Origin: Aspergillus flavus
Lineage: Eukaryota > Ascomycota > Eurotiomycetes > Eurotiales > Aspergillaceae
Direction: 5' to 3'
Length of the DNA: 64,000 bases
NCBI RefSeq assembly: GCF_009017415.1
Contig: NC_092406.1
Coordinates: 2,480,001 to 2,544,000 of the forward strand
Positions 1-12,035 of this stretch are shown here, piece by piece. The notes under the pieces are model-generated. The model was not told where the DNA came from, did not search any database, and worked only from the letters and a program-made list of their open reading frames with translations. Numbering within the stretch: position 1 is the stretch's first letter; every line of letters starts with the position of its first letter. The translations under genes were made by a program, and so were the position numbers.

Positions 1-1075
1 ATCAGAATCTGTGACATGAGCGTGTGCATCATCCCCATGATCGTCGCCGCTATGGACGGCGAGGTTAGGCACTGGCGCATGCTGACTATGCTCTTCGATT
101 TTCAGCCAAGAAGTTTCACCCTTCGCTAAGATCTCAATGAGATTACCATCATCCGTTGCACATTTTCCAGAGACGGAATGTTCACTGTCCGATGAGCTAC
201 TGTGGTCTTCATTTCGGATTCCAATATTCTCGAGGTTCCTCAGCCCACGTTTATATCCAGGCACTTCAATCGCTTTGTTGACGCTCACGTCGTAAGATAC
301 AGCCTTTGATATACAGCCTCTTTCCTTAATAGCACTGCCGGTCCTTTGTGCTAGTGGCCTCCGGCGATTCCCAGCAGAAGAGCTTGCTTCGCGGATCCCT
401 TTCTGGTCCATAACCGGTTTCTTATAAAATGCTGTTCTTTTTCCAGAAGTCGGCGAAGACACCGGTGTAAGTTCGTCTCCCTTGCTAAGTTCCGACTCGC
501 CGCTCGGGCGCAGGTCTTCATCCCAGTCGACGGCTGCCTTACGATGGGCAGCATATACCCTTCTATAGGCTCTTCGAGTATGAAAAATCAACGATTCCTG
601 CGTATTAGACAACTGGGGGTTATTTCTGTTGCTAAAGGACAAGGTGCTTGGCTTATTCCTGTTCATTAGTTGCCTATTTTGGCTCGCAGTTGCGGCTGAC
701 TCGTTGGACCGGGCCCTCGCCTCAGAAATGCGCTTGGACTTCCTTACTACCACCTCTGCCGTGTCCAGAGACACCACGGCCGATGACGATCTTTGAGTTT
801 TGGATTTTGTTGTTGAAACGCTCAATTCGATCTCGTTGACGTTATTGATCTCTAGAGGGGTTTCATCGCGTAACAAGTGCTCAACCGTTTCACCCGAAAA
901 ACTACATACTGTTAAGCGATGAAACATAGAGATACGTCTGATCCCGTGGCACTGACTGTATTCCCACATCTCCTTCGGTTTCTGTAGCTGCATTTCTTAG
1001 TTGAGTGACTAAGTTTAGCTCTGCCATATAAACGGAGTTTTGGTCATCGTTGTCTGCGCCGAAACACGTTTCCAT
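1..1075 (-). CDS. hypothetical Ser/Arg-rich low-complexity protein, cut by the left window edge
   Basis: On the minus strand one frame is open from position 901 to the window edge, exactly 300 codons with no stop. It joins in phase to a first exon at 957-1075 that starts with ATG (1075-1073). The intron 902-956 is 55 nt, with donor GTCAGT and acceptor TAG; removing it avoids in-frame stops in both flanking frames. The first exon begins METCFGADNDD. The body is rich in Ser, Arg and Asn and has a basic segment (RRAYRRVYAAHRKA) followed by an acidic one (VDWDEDLRPS), then Asp/His repeats at the edge. The composition suggests a disordered nuclear protein, but that is inference. I recognise no family. 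An alternative start without the intron would begin at MQLQKPKEMW. Confidence 0.6.
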
Positions 1076-2189
1076 TTTGTGCTTATGAGCTGATAGAAAC
1101 CTGTGAATGAAAAGTCCTTTCCATAAGGGTAATTGTCATAGAGAATGCTGGTGTGTGTGTATAGAAGTGAGTGTGCCATCACATGATCCTGTCAATCAAA
1201 CAGGAAACTTAAGTCTACAAACAAATTTGGGAAGGTCCTATGAGTCGTTGGACTTACAGAGCTTCTCAAAGTGCAAACTCTCACTCACGACAGCATCCGC
1301 TGAACGTTCTTCTGTGAGGTTTCCATGGAAGGCGCAACAGAGCCTGGCTCGTCGCAGGTCTGATTATGATTTAGAAGACATGAGCTTCAGGAGCTTGACT
1401 TATGTATCCACCAGAGCCAACCCAGTATTATAGAAGAACCAGAATTTATCAAAGGGTCCCATATCTTACAGACATATTTCGCCCGAACTACTGTATATTT
1501 TCCAATATTTAGAGTGTCAATATTTGACGAAACGCTAAGTTTGTGACCTGTGTGTCTGCAAATTCTGGGCACAATTGTTGAACACCATCTTGTTTGAAAA
1601 CTTTGTTAGTGAGAGGATAGAAAGAGGAGTCCTTTATTTACTGGACGGATCCACTAAAAGAGGGCAAGTGCCAGGGCCCTCTGCCAAGAACCCTTGCAAG
1701 AGGTGCAACACACCATAAGCATAAAACCCCAGATTTTGACATTGTAGCGCAGATGGCACCATCGCAGCTCATTGGAAGTTCCATACTATTTAAGCTATCA
1801 TTTACCCAGTTCGATATCCATTACTTACGGACTGTTCGCGACTGCTATTCGTACCAATTCTCTCAGGAGAAGAGTCAACGAGGCATGAGCTTGATTACCA
1901 ATGTGATCTGTCTGGTATTGTAATCAAGCACGGTCTATGAAAGATCCGATCCGAGTCGGCAATCGTTCGCTCCGCGCCCCGACTCTAATATCCATCCTTG
2001 GACACAAAATAGGCCATTAAGTGTTTACGTGGAAGGAGAAGCATGATAGCCAGACGGCATGATGATTGGTCTGCTTATTCCCCGACACGAGGTTGACTAA
2101 CCCTTAAATTGTAGCGGACTCGCCTTGCGGCTGAGGTTTCCTATATCACAATTTCTCCATTCAATTGATCATTAGCAGGTTATCTTAAC
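1076..2189. other. intergenic, divergent promoter region
   Basis: This stretch lies between two divergently transcribed genes. It holds only short ORFs (for example 1107-1433) without recognisable domains. I see no RNA gene or repeat. Confidence 0.5.
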
Positions 2190-3389
2190 ATGGGTGTATC
2201 ATATCCTGAAAATCAGCTCAAGGAAGATGGCTCTGATGTCGTCGTTCCATCAGCCTCATCAATACGTGGCACATTCGAGCGGTTATGGGAACTGATTCCT
2301 GGGGCCCGCAGCAAGAATACAACATCCGAAGCGACGAGTTGTCACCTTCCCGAGACAACATCTAACAGACGGCGAGCGTCAGTCGCGGAACATTCCCTCG
2401 AGAGAGACGAACACCTTACCGAACACCTACCTAAAGTTCTCAGTCGACACGATGACCAAAGCGAACCGTATCCTCCGCAGGAAACTGTCCTATACCTAGC
2501 CTATGGCTCAAATCTGGCTTCGAAGACGTTCCTGGGGATGCGAGGCATTAAACCCCTCTCTCAGATCAACGTCATCGTGCCTGAATTACGGTTAACCTTC
2601 GATCTCCCTGGACTACCGTACCTCGAGCCTTGCTTCGCAGCGAGTCAATTCCGCGACGCCTCATGCAAGGGAACGGATACAGCCGATATCACAGATAGTG
2701 ATTTGGAAGGCGATCTAACATCGGAAAAGACGGTGCTCATTTCACAACGAGAGCATGATTATCTACCCGATGATCCTCTCGTCGGTGTTGTGTACGAGGT
2801 CACTCTTACCGACTACGCTCGCATAATAGCGACAGAAGGAGGCGGGAATGGATACAAGGACATCGTTATAGACTGCTATCCATTCGCTGAATCTTACGAC
2901 CCAACCGAGCCTATTCCTGACTGTCCAGAATCAAAACCGTTCAAGGCACATACCCTTCTCGCTCCTGTCACGAGCCTAGACGAGATATCCCGGCGCGCTT
3001 ATGCACAGCGAACACATTCATTCGTCCCGCGATCTGGGCCCGCTGTGCGGAAGCCTGGCTACTCTCAGCCATCCGCTCGCTACCTTAATTTGATCCTCAC
3101 AGGGGCAGCCGAGCATAATCTCCCTGTCTCTTATCGAACGCATCTCTCTCGAGTACCAACATATCGTATTACAACTGTTCGTCAAAAGATAGGCAAGTCG
3201 ATATTTTTAGTAACGTGGGGTCCACTTATGCTCCTGATGCTCAGACTCTCAAGGATTCTTGCCGGTCCGGATGGTCGCAGTCCGCATTGGTTGATGAAGC
3301 TGTCGGATATCATAATAACCGCAATGTGGGGTTCTTACGAAACCATATTTCGTCCGCTTTTTGGAGATGGTGAACGAACTCTAGAATAG
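2190..3389 (+). CDS. gamma-glutamylcyclotransferase-like protein (GGCT fold)
   Basis: Single-exon gene of 399 residues. After a polar N-terminus of about 95 residues comes the cyclotransferase signature LYLAYGSNL, with YGSN at residues 105-108. In GGCT enzymes this forms the substrate-binding loop. A conserved-looking acidic position, ATEGGG with Glu216, is the candidate catalytic glutamate. The family releases 5-oxoproline from gamma-glutamyl amino acids or glutathione (EC 4.3.2.9). The C-terminus has a hydrophobic stretch (about residues 331-356, FLVTWGPLMLLMLRL) that is absent from the small cytosolic enzymes. It could attach the protein to a membrane. The family call is firm; substrate and membrane attachment are inference. 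Confidence 0.85.
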   Translation: MGVSYPENQLKEDGSDVVVPSASSIRGTFERLWELIPGARSKNTTSEATSCHLPETTSNRRRASVAEHSLERDEHLTEHLPKVLSRHDDQSEPYPPQETVLYLAYGSNLASKTFLGMRGIKPLSQINVIVPELRLTFDLPGLPYLEPCFAASQFRDASCKGTDTADITDSDLEGDLTSEKTVLISQREHDYLPDDPLVGVVYEVTLTDYARIIATEGGGNGYKDIVIDCYPFAESYDPTEPIPDCPESKPFKAHTLLAPVTSLDEISRRAYAQRTHSFVPRSGPAVRKPGYSQPSARYLNLILTGAAEHNLPVSYRTHLSRVPTYRITTVRQKIGKSIFLVTWGPLMLLMLRLSRILAGPDGRSPHWLMKLSDIIITAMWGSYETIFRPLFGDGERTLE

Positions 3390-3872
3390 GATAGATGATT
3401 TAATTATCAATTTATATATATAATCAGGACCGATCCAAGACCCGAATATATTAGATTTTAAGTACAATTCCCGACCCTCCTTTGTTACATACCTGCCTTA
3501 GAACTGTTCGACTATCGTTGGAATGCAACAATGGCAACTGCCGAGGCGAAGCCAGCATCGACAAAATTACCTCGCTCCAGGCAAAAGAGTTCTACCCGCG
3601 TAATGAAGCATGTTCGTATATGAAAGTAGACAAAGGAAATAGTGACATTGGGTCTTCAAACAAGATTTTCAAAGGAGAAAAATATCTAGGGTACAGATAC
3701 AGGTGTCCTGAATAACATCTAACAAAACAAGCAGAGGCCAGACCATACATAAGAGCGACTGATGAAGGGACGGCGACGTGACCAAACCTAATAAGGCTGG
3801 GGTCGATTATTTTCAAGGTTCTCTGGCCGCCGATCTCTCACTTTTTGCAATTCATATAGTCCGTTGTATCAT
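3390..3872. other. intergenic between convergent genes
   Basis: AT-rich 3' flanks of the GGCT-like gene and cytochrome c1. The short ORFs here resemble nothing known. Confidence 0.5.
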
Positions 3873-5179
3873 TCAGCGCCGGGAGACAGGGGGGCTGTAC
3901 ACAATCTTCCTTGTCTTGATCGGAGACCACTTGTAACGCTTAACCCAGACGCTGACAGCGAAGAGACCGGTAAGGAGGGCAATGGCCTTGACACCCATCT
4001 TCTTACGGTCGTCCATCTCAGGCTCGGCAGCCCAGTTGAGGAATTCAACAACGTCCTTAGCCATCTGGGAGGTGGTGGCAGGAGTGCCGTCCTCGTACTC
4101 AACAACACCATCGAAGAGGACACGACCCATGGCAATAGCTACAACATGGTTAGACTAATCAAAATTCATAGGGAATTTTCCGAAACATACCGGTTCCAGG
4201 GAAGTAAGGGTTGAAGTTCATGCCCTCCTGGACAGTGGCACCAGCTGGGGGCTCGTCGGGGTAACCAGTCAACAGACTGAAGATGTAGTTGCAGCCACCG
4301 TGACGGCCCTTGACGATCAAGCTAAGATCAGGGGGCAGAGCACCACCGTTGGCAGCCCGGGCAGCCTCCTCGTTCTTGTAAGGAGCAGGGATGTAGTCCG
4401 ACAGCTTTCCGGGACGCTTCTCGATCTCGCCCTGGTCGTTGGGCTCGGTGTCGTATTCGTTCTCCTCAGCCATGGCCTTCATCTCATCGACGGTGTGCAT
4501 GACACCAACGAACGAACGCCAGGGAACACGAGTCAAGGAGTGGCAGGAAGCGCAGACTTCACGGTAGACCTGGAAACCACGACGGAGGCTGAGGGACAAT
4601 ATGTAAGCAAGAACTTCCTTTTGTTCGAAAGAAGGGTCGATCCAGTTCTAGGAGTACTCACGCCGCATGATCGAAGGTCTTGTTCCACTTGGCATGTTCC
4701 CAAGGGTAGTTGGTAGGGTGCAACCTTTAATTCAGATGTGTCAGCCATATCAAGGTCTCAGCTGCTGAGATCACGATTCGGTCGGGGCAACGGAGAGGAC
4801 AAATGGGTGTTCAAGCTCGACCAATATCTAACCAATCCACTCACCCTTCTTCAGCAGGGGTCGATGCAAAAGCTTCCTGTCCATAGAGATAGGCGGCGGA
4901 TCCGACGGCGACGGCGGTTGCGACGGACGCAGTGACTGTGAGGTGGAAGGGGGAGCTGGCGGATTCGGCACCGGCGGCGGAAGAAGACGCACGCTGGACA
5001 ATTCATCAGTGGTGAGCCCTTGCAAAAGCCTCCAGAACAAATTCTAAAACAATTGCCCTCGTATCTAGAGCCCAATGGGCGTCAGATATCAGAGAAGTGC
5101 GTACCGTGGATGCTCTGTTCAAGGACTGCCGTGCGATACCCCGGAAGGGCACGCTGCGCGAGACAGTACGTGCCAGCAT
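3873..5179 (-). CDS. CYT1: cytochrome c1, heme protein of respiratory complex III
   Basis: Five exons keep phase throughout: 5105-5179, 4845-4993, 4662-4724, 4191-4588 and 3873-4138. They encode 316 residues. The basic N-terminus (MLARTVSRSVPFRG) is a mitochondrial presequence. It is followed by a hydrophobic sorting segment around residues 45-70, the usual bipartite signal for the intermembrane space. The heme motif CASCH has Cys108, Cys111 and His112, and the axial methionine is Met232 in AIAMGR. A C-terminal membrane anchor precedes the matrix tail KRYKWSPIKTRK. The protein carries electrons from the Rieske protein to cytochrome c. Length and all key residues match the family. Two CCAAT boxes lie about 165-190 bp upstream of the ATG. 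Confidence 0.97.
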
Positions 5180-5340
5180 ACTGATGATATCAAGAACCCT
5201 CTGATCAATGGATAATCAGGAAGGCACAATAGCCAGGAAGAAGGAGAGGGGAGGGGGAGGGGGTCGTGGTGCGCACTGGAGAATGTGCTTTTGGAGGTGA
5301 AGTTGAGGTTGTCGGACGGTCAAGTTTCTCTTGGGTTTGG

Positions 5341-5367
5341 AATTGGCTAAACCCTTCCGCTGATTGG
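5341..5367 (-). promoter_or_regulatory. two CCAAT boxes upstream of cytochrome c1
   Basis: Read on the minus strand, CCAATCAG (5360-5367) and CCAATTC (5340-5346) lie about 165-190 bp upstream of the CYT1 start. AGCCAATCAG matches the preferred site of the fungal CCAAT-binding (HAP) complex, which is known to drive respiratory-chain genes. Function here is inferred from sequence and position. Confidence 0.55.
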
Positions 5368-5620
5368 CTGGCACCACGGCTCTAACTACCTTCGGTGAAA
5401 ACCGCGACTTTTCGGAACAACAAAATTCGATCCATAAATCAGCAGCCACATGATGACAGCCAAACAAACCCGACAACTACAATGATGCCATTACCTGTTC
5501 GAAATTCGTCTCTCTTTCTTGTACTGCATTCTTGAAGATCTTATTGACCCATGTCCTACGCCAATTGCTGATATGAGAATCTCATACCCCACGTCCTCTT
5601 CTTCTGTGTGGTCTTGCCCT

Positions 5621-7427
5621 TCATTGTGCTTCCGCCTTGGCTTGAATTTCCGACATAATCCCCGTACGCAAAGCATGGACGGCCTCCCGAGTATTACATC
5701 GGGCACGCTTACTATACAACACTAAAGACAAAGCAGGTAGTCGTCGAACAGTCCGCCCACTGAGATTCTGATGAGAGCGTTAGGAGTGCTTTTCTGTAAC
5801 GTATACCCAGTAATCATTGCGAAAGAAACGAAAAGGGGCATTTATTACTCACCATGCTCTCCAATGCTGCGTCACCAAGCTGCTTGGGAACAGCGTCCGG
5901 GAACATCTGATAGTTGAGGAGCATCTCATCAAATGTAGGTAGCAGTAGAATCTCCGTAGCCTGCTCCACATACTGAAGTGCCGTCTGGGGATTCTCGGGA
6001 TTTACTTGAACGACATCAAACGAGGTTCCCTCAATGATCCCACACCGACTCAATTCTTCCAGGCATTCTTTGTAAATTCCGTATATAGCTCTGTTGGACA
6101 GATATGGTATGAACTGCTTGATATCGACCCTATCGAGGAAAGCTTGGTCCTGCGCAATTGCGATGTATTTCATCAGCTTCTCGGACTCAGAACGTGCATT
6201 GTTGATTGATCCGATGGAATACTTACCAGAGCCGTGACCAAGTTGCTCGTACAAATTACAACAACATTGGCATGTGTCTTCAATCTATCCAAGCCTGTGA
6301 GAAGTGCATTGACCGCACGTACAGCATCGAATGGCTCGTTCCCACCCAGCGCTCGTTCTCTTCGAGCCGCGAGTGTTTCTATCTCGTCGATGATCACACA
6401 GAAAAAGGTATCCTCTTCCTCTTCAAGCAACGACTCAATATTCTCGAAGGTCTTGCTTACCAGCTTCCCGCTTTCACCGAAGAACTTGCTACCAAGTGAG
6501 TGAGCGTTTATTTCAACCAGCTTACTCTGCGGGTACGGTTTTCCAATGCGTATTGCAAGTTTCTGAGAGAGGCCACGACTAAACTATCTCAGCTTCGAAT
6601 AACTCGGGACTGCTTTGACTAGCGCACCAGATGCTTGTTTTTCCTGTTCCTGGCGGTCCCCACAAAAGAATTAATCTATTCCAGTTGATCGTCCATCTGT
6701 TGAGTTTCCGAGAAGAGTATGATACTAGAAGGAGCAGTTAGCCGAGGTTACTAAACCGCAATCACTCTTTAAAGTCCTCACCCATCCTGGTGATTGCACG
6801 AAGCAACATAGATTTAAGCGGCTGGTCAAACAGCAATCTACGACACATTTGAATTAATATCACACATATATCAAGTCATCGAACTTATCATACGACTCCC
6901 ATAGTCCGTCCAGCTCCCTGCTTGGTAGGTTGAGTACCCTTGCTTTTGAATCTTCGTCCTTGCTGTCCATGGATTCCTCCAAAGGTTGGGTTTGTTGGGA
7001 GCTTTCTTGCTCGAATGCCGCGCGAAGCTGATACGCCTGGACATCAAGTTCAACTTGTTGGAGTCTATATGCGCCGGATTCCATATCTTCTCCCGAGCAC
7101 TCGGTGACGACCACAGAGTCTATGACTTGAGCATGTGAGTCGCTCAGGCCTTCTGATTTATTATTAGTGACTGTTTGTAACTTTTCGCCGAGGAGGCACT
7201 CGTACCAAAGGAAGATATTTCCTGTCCGAGGCTGAGAACCACGAAATTAGCTATTAGCCATTTTGTGACCTCTTCCCTAATCTGCTAATTTAAGTCTTGC
7301 AACCCTCGAGAGATTCACGGCAGGTACACTAAGGGTAAAGTACCAGATCAGTGCGAATAATGATGCCATCTCTGTTGTTCTTGACACGCGCTTCGACATG
7401 TAGGATTGGCTGCTGAAAGACTTCCAT
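5621..7427 (-). CDS. PCH2: Pch2/TRIP13 AAA+ ATPase, pachytene checkpoint and HORMA remodeller
   Basis: Seven exons keep phase: 7344-7427, 6894-7231, 6782-6837, 6628-6724, 6227-6578, 5853-6149 and 5621-5767. They encode 456 residues. The AAA+ core has Walker A GPPGTGKT (182-189), Walker B VIIDEIE (Asp256, Glu257) and a DQAFLDRVDIK segment typical of Pch2. The end of the protein carries SGRTVRRLP, the conserved lid region. The length is close to animal TRIP13 (about 430) and clearly shorter than the budding-yeast protein. The enzyme unfolds HORMA proteins such as Hop1 and Mad2, so it acts in meiotic checkpoint control and spindle-checkpoint silencing. The first intron (7232-7343) is the least certain junction; the AAA core is certain. 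Confidence 0.93.
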
Positions 7428-8539
7428 TATGTAGGGGAAACAGCTAGCAAAGATTATGTTGCGTGGGAGTTATCGTAAAGCAGGATAAAACCAGGGGAGG
7501 GAGAGTACACACTAAAACAATATGGCGAAGAAACGGCGTGGGCTGGGTTCAACTGTAGTCATGGAAATTGTAGCTCAGTAGGCCTTTTCCCGTGACATAC
7601 AACAATATACCAACAGTATACCGACATTCCACCGCCCAGATCTCTCTCCATATGACCAGCAAAGTGGTACTAGAACTTTGAATTCATTCATTACCAACTA
7701 GGACTAAGTTGACCTACTTTAAGTTTGCGTAATATTGCTTAGAGGACATACAGGATGTATGCACAGTCTTGTCCACCCTCTTACATGCAATTGATAAACC
7801 AGCGAGCCGTATCCGCCGAAGCGGATGATAAAAAACCAGCCTGCCACCTTCCAATGTTACTACCAGACTATTATCAATATAGAAAGCCTGACACTTTTCA
7901 GTTCTGCAATTCCGATTTCAAAGTTCATTATACAAAGAGAGAGATGCACACGACGGTGACAAAGTCTATCTACTAAGTATAAATAAATCCTCCGTGCCAA
8001 TTAAGCGTGGTTCTCATCTGTCAACATCACAAGAACATGCAATGGGTTTTCCCTTCTTTATGGGACCGACATCCAAGCGTTGATCATATTTGAATATACG
8101 AACCGGAACTTATGTTTCCATTTGATATATAAGTCAACAATTTCAAATCCGGTCATTTGTTTACTGTAGACCCCTCAATCACGTGGAGTTGGTCCCTTAT
8201 GGCTGGTTCACCGGAAACGGAAAGCCTCCGGCCGATCCATTGGAAACTCTGGGGTCCATTTTAAGTACCGCCATAGTCATGGGTGTGCAAGACATCAATG
8301 GTCCGTACATTAGGTCTGGGCGCTTTTTTTCACGATGAGTTATTTTACCTATAAACATATACCCTAGTTGTTGCTATTTAGAACGATAGTCTCAGTTCTT
8401 GCCTCAATCGTGTGCATTGCCCCGCGGAGCCAACTAGTCGGTGGGAACTGCTTTGGCCGTCCGAGCTTTCGGCAATACCCATTCGATCGAGAATCCAAGG
8501 ATCTTTCCTCTCTTTCGATGCATAACTATAGAAGCCAAG
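7428..8539. promoter_or_regulatory. divergent promoter region of PCH2 and RCY1, with one CACGTG
   Basis: No gene is recognisable in these 1.1 kb. One palindromic CACGTG (8180-8185), a bHLH-type site, lies about 355 bp upstream of the RCY1 start. A 73-codon ORF at 7755-7976 has no recognisable domain. Confidence 0.35.
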
Positions 8540-11332
8540 ATGCCACCGAAAGTGAGCAATGGGACCGGAGTCGGTGGGAAACCACGCAGGGACGTGCTGG
8601 CTTCGGTCAGAATGGCCTCCATGGACGAAGTCTCCAGGGCTGCCCTCCCAGCTGGTATGCTCGACCTTGGCCGAAGAAAAAGCAATATACAGTATAGCTA
8701 ACGAGTAGCAGAGATCATGTCCTCAGTCTTAGATTATCTTTCCCCAGTCGACCTGATTCGAGTAGCACGATCGTCGAAACTTTTGCGCGAGATCGCTTAC
8801 GATGACACAAGATGGGTACAGTGGCTGAGACGCATGGGCTGCTGGAACGAATTGGAAGCTAGGAAACACGTTGAAGAAGCATTTGGGACTATTGCGGATG
8901 TTGAGAGCGTTAGGCAAAAAGAAGCTGCCGAGCAATCTCAGCGATCATCTCTCGTGGGCGCAGGCACGGAAAATAAACCTCAAATAAGTCTCAAAACACT
9001 GTCTGATGGCTTCGATCAAATAACGCTGTCTACACCTGCTACCACTGGAAAATCGAACGAACTGGAAGATGATTCAGTCTTGGGGGCATTACAGCAGGTT
9101 AGATCAGTGCGCGGGGAAGCTCGCAATGAGTACGGCAAGGTTCATGCTGCTCTTGCGCCTTTTTACAACGATATTACCACTGAAGGAGCCTCTCCAGATA
9201 ATTTGCTGTTTAAGAAATATACCGACCCACAGCACCAAGCTCGGATTCTATTTCAATTACAATCTTTTGCCAAATGTGACTTGACGGAGGGCTGGCATGA
9301 GAGGTTGTCACACCTGCAGGAAGCTATCTCAATGTTTGAAACAGCCGCTATCAAGGAATTTAGACACGGTTACGAGACCGAAGACATCGACAATAGAATG
9401 CGGCAATATGCCCACGTTCTCTATACGTTGAACGGTGGGGCTGCAGCTGTTGAGCTCTTTATCCACCATAACCATCTTGTCACGCGAAGGTCGGACTATG
9501 GTAAGCCAGGGGACTGCATTGATGCATCATCTCAAAGCGTTAAGCTTGACCAGACGCAGGCATTCTTTACCCGTCTGAGTGTTGCTTACAATGAAGAAGT
9601 TGCAATCATCAATCGCGCCTTTCCCCCGTCGCTGAAGGTTGCGTTACCATTCATTGCGAAGGTCGGCCAAGATGTGCTGTACCCTTTTTTGACCGCGATA
9701 TTTGATGAATTGCACCGTATCAACAAAGAATCTTATTTGACCGCAGTTTCGAGCACATTCGCCCAATGCATGAATCTCTCTGATACCCTGTTACCAATTC
9801 AAAGTTCAGCTGTTAACTTCGAAGAGTTCTTGGAACATGTCATTGCTAAAGTATACGAGCCGCATATGGACTTATACCTTGCAGAGGAATTGGACCATTT
9901 TCGGAAATGCTCCGAAGCTGCAGTGGATGAGTGGGATAGACAGCTTTCTGAACAGGCTGCCTCGACGGAGTCATTTCTAATGTCAAATATAAATAGACAA
10001 GCCGATAAGAAGGACTTCCTGACTTCCTTCAAGAAAGTCATCATGGCCCCCGTCAACCTTCTTCCGAGCTTTTCAGGGACCAAAACAAATGAGTCAAAGT
10101 CTGACGAGGAGACTTCTGCTGGCGACGCTTCGGCTTTGAAGGGCCAGAACCGATTTTCGACCATTTCCATGCCTACAACTCCTGTAACCGAAGCGCCTAC
10201 CACGGAACTTGCAGCCAAGGCCGCTATTATGAAATCGAAAATGGAAGGCATCCGTTCCCTGTTCAGCATCGAAGTCGCCTTGAGCCTAGTCCATGCTGCA
10301 AAGTCGGGCTTGGAGAGAGCTGCTCAATTTGTGCAGATCGGAGGGGACACCGGTGCCCTTGCGAAGCAGCAATGTGAGGCGATATTTGTTGCCCTGGTAC
10401 GGATTCTAGGGCATCGTCATCTTATTGTCGGCTTTAATAAAGCAGTCGACCATCTATCTAATTATCGTCCTCGCGAACAAGGAGAGCGCGATCAGTCGGG
10501 TGTTGAACCCTTAGTGACCTTCTTGGAGCTCGTGAATGTTGGTGATCTCATTCTCCAGATGATCGATGTCTTTTATGAGCAAGAACTCATTGGCAAGAAG
10601 CTGACTGATCGTAACGACTTTGTTGACCCCGCTGTTAAAGAGAAGAAGAAGTTTGAGCAGAATCTCGATGAACGGGTTGCTGCAGGACTCAATAAAGGAA
10701 TTGATGTTCTCATGGAGGAAGTAGACTACATTCTGGCGACACGACAATTAGCGACAGACTTCAACCCGAGTGTGTCCACAGACCCATACCGGCAAACTAT
10801 GGATGTAAGCGTGTCTGAAGCGGCAGTTGCCGTGGTTGATGTGGTTTCCTCGCATACCCAAATGCTCGTTGGGAGTACGGACAAGAGCACACTTGACGTT
10901 TTTAACCAAGAGATTGGGTTGCGTCTTTTTACTGCCCTGTGCAAGCATTTGAAACGTCAAAGAATTAGCGTTGAGGGATCCTTAAAACTCATCAGGTAAG
11001 GCTACTTTTCTTAGGTCCTAATCTTAGGTCCTAATGGCATTGCCTCGCTGACATAGCCTAGCGATATGAACCACTACTTCAAATTTATTCAGAGATTCAA
11101 AAACAATGAGCTTCTTGTCTACTTCAAAGCTTTTCGGGAACTTTCTCAGATTTATCTAATCGACCCTTCGGACGCTAAGGAGCTCGCTACTATTATCGCA
11201 GACTCGGGCCGGTTTCAAGGCATCTGGACGGTTGAAGATGTGTGCGAGTTCGCCGAACGACGGGCAGATTGGTATCAGGTGAAACGAGATGTGGAACGAG
11301 CCATGTATGGGATTGGGTGCAATCTTATGTGA
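8540..11332 (+). CDS. RCY1: recyclin-1-like F-box protein with Sec10-like exocyst domain
   Basis: Three exons keep phase: 8540-8654, 8712-10995 and 11062-11332. They encode 889 residues. Splicing of the first intron rebuilds the F-box opening LPAEIMSSVLDYLSPVDLI at about residues 36-54; either exon alone would lose it. The remaining 750 residues are the helical Sec10-like region, ending in NHYFKFIQRF and a C-terminal helical segment. In yeast, Rcy1 binds Skp1 through its F-box and is needed for recycling of membrane proteins such as Snc1 from endosomes. Plain Sec10 has no F-box, which sets the call. The gene is divergent from PCH2. Confidence 0.9.
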
Positions 11333-12035
11333 TGAACGGGACTTTCGAATATACCCACGGCATTACGACCTGTAAATTTAAAGGAAAATACCCCATTTTC
11401 GCGTTGCATATATACATCGGTGGACAACTGGATATGTTACTATAGGGCTCCGGAACGCCCGGAAACTACGATTTCAACGACACTAGCAATTATATAGCCG
11501 ATATAGTTTTCTTCTAGACGTAGACTTGAGTTATTTTCTGCCGGAAATTTTATCTACTTTCTCTCGTAGTAAATATTGGCGCCTGAAAAAAGCCTGACGT
11601 CAGTGAGCGGCTGTGGAAGCAGTTTATTTGGTGACCAAACACCTCTCGGCCACTCGTTTCTCAAGCCTCCATCTCACCTGCAGCAACTTTCTCCTATAAA
11701 AAGGCCCGATTGCAGGGAATATGTGTCATCTCATCGTGGTCTTACCTGAGGTTATTTTTGGTGTTGGTCCAAAATCCCATAACTGAAGTGCAGAGTATTG
11801 ACTCCATGCTACGAATAAAGCACGTACTCATCTAATTAATCTAACACGGTTTCAGATCTACTGGTTTCCTCAACACTGCTATTAAACCTGATTAATCACA
11901 TTCCCCAGTGGCTCCATAACTGAGTCATGCCATAGTATATGATCAACCATACTAGCACCACAGCCCGCAACCATACAGACACCTTAGAACGGAAGACCAA
12001 CTCCCCCAAAGAAAGGAAGACTATAGAGTCACAAA
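11333..12035. other. intergenic, promoter side of the CAP-family gene
   Basis: No gene is recognisable. The clearest element is the CRE palindrome annotated separately. Confidence 0.5.
11594..11603. promoter_or_regulatory. CRE palindrome CTGACGTCAG
   Basis: A perfect 10-bp palindrome with the TGACGTCA core lies about 430 bp upstream of the CAP-family start. ATF/CREB-type bZIP proteins bind such sites (AtfA in Aspergillus stress responses). Function here is inferred. Confidence 0.4.

Noticed and set aside
902..935. 34-nt intron in the left-edge gene
   Set aside because: A 55-nt intron (902-956) with a better donor, GTCAGT, keeps the same frame and has a normal length.
1107..1433. 108-codon plus-strand ORF
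   Set aside because: Lies in a divergent promoter region, lacks any recognisable domain and has no convincing neighbours to splice to.
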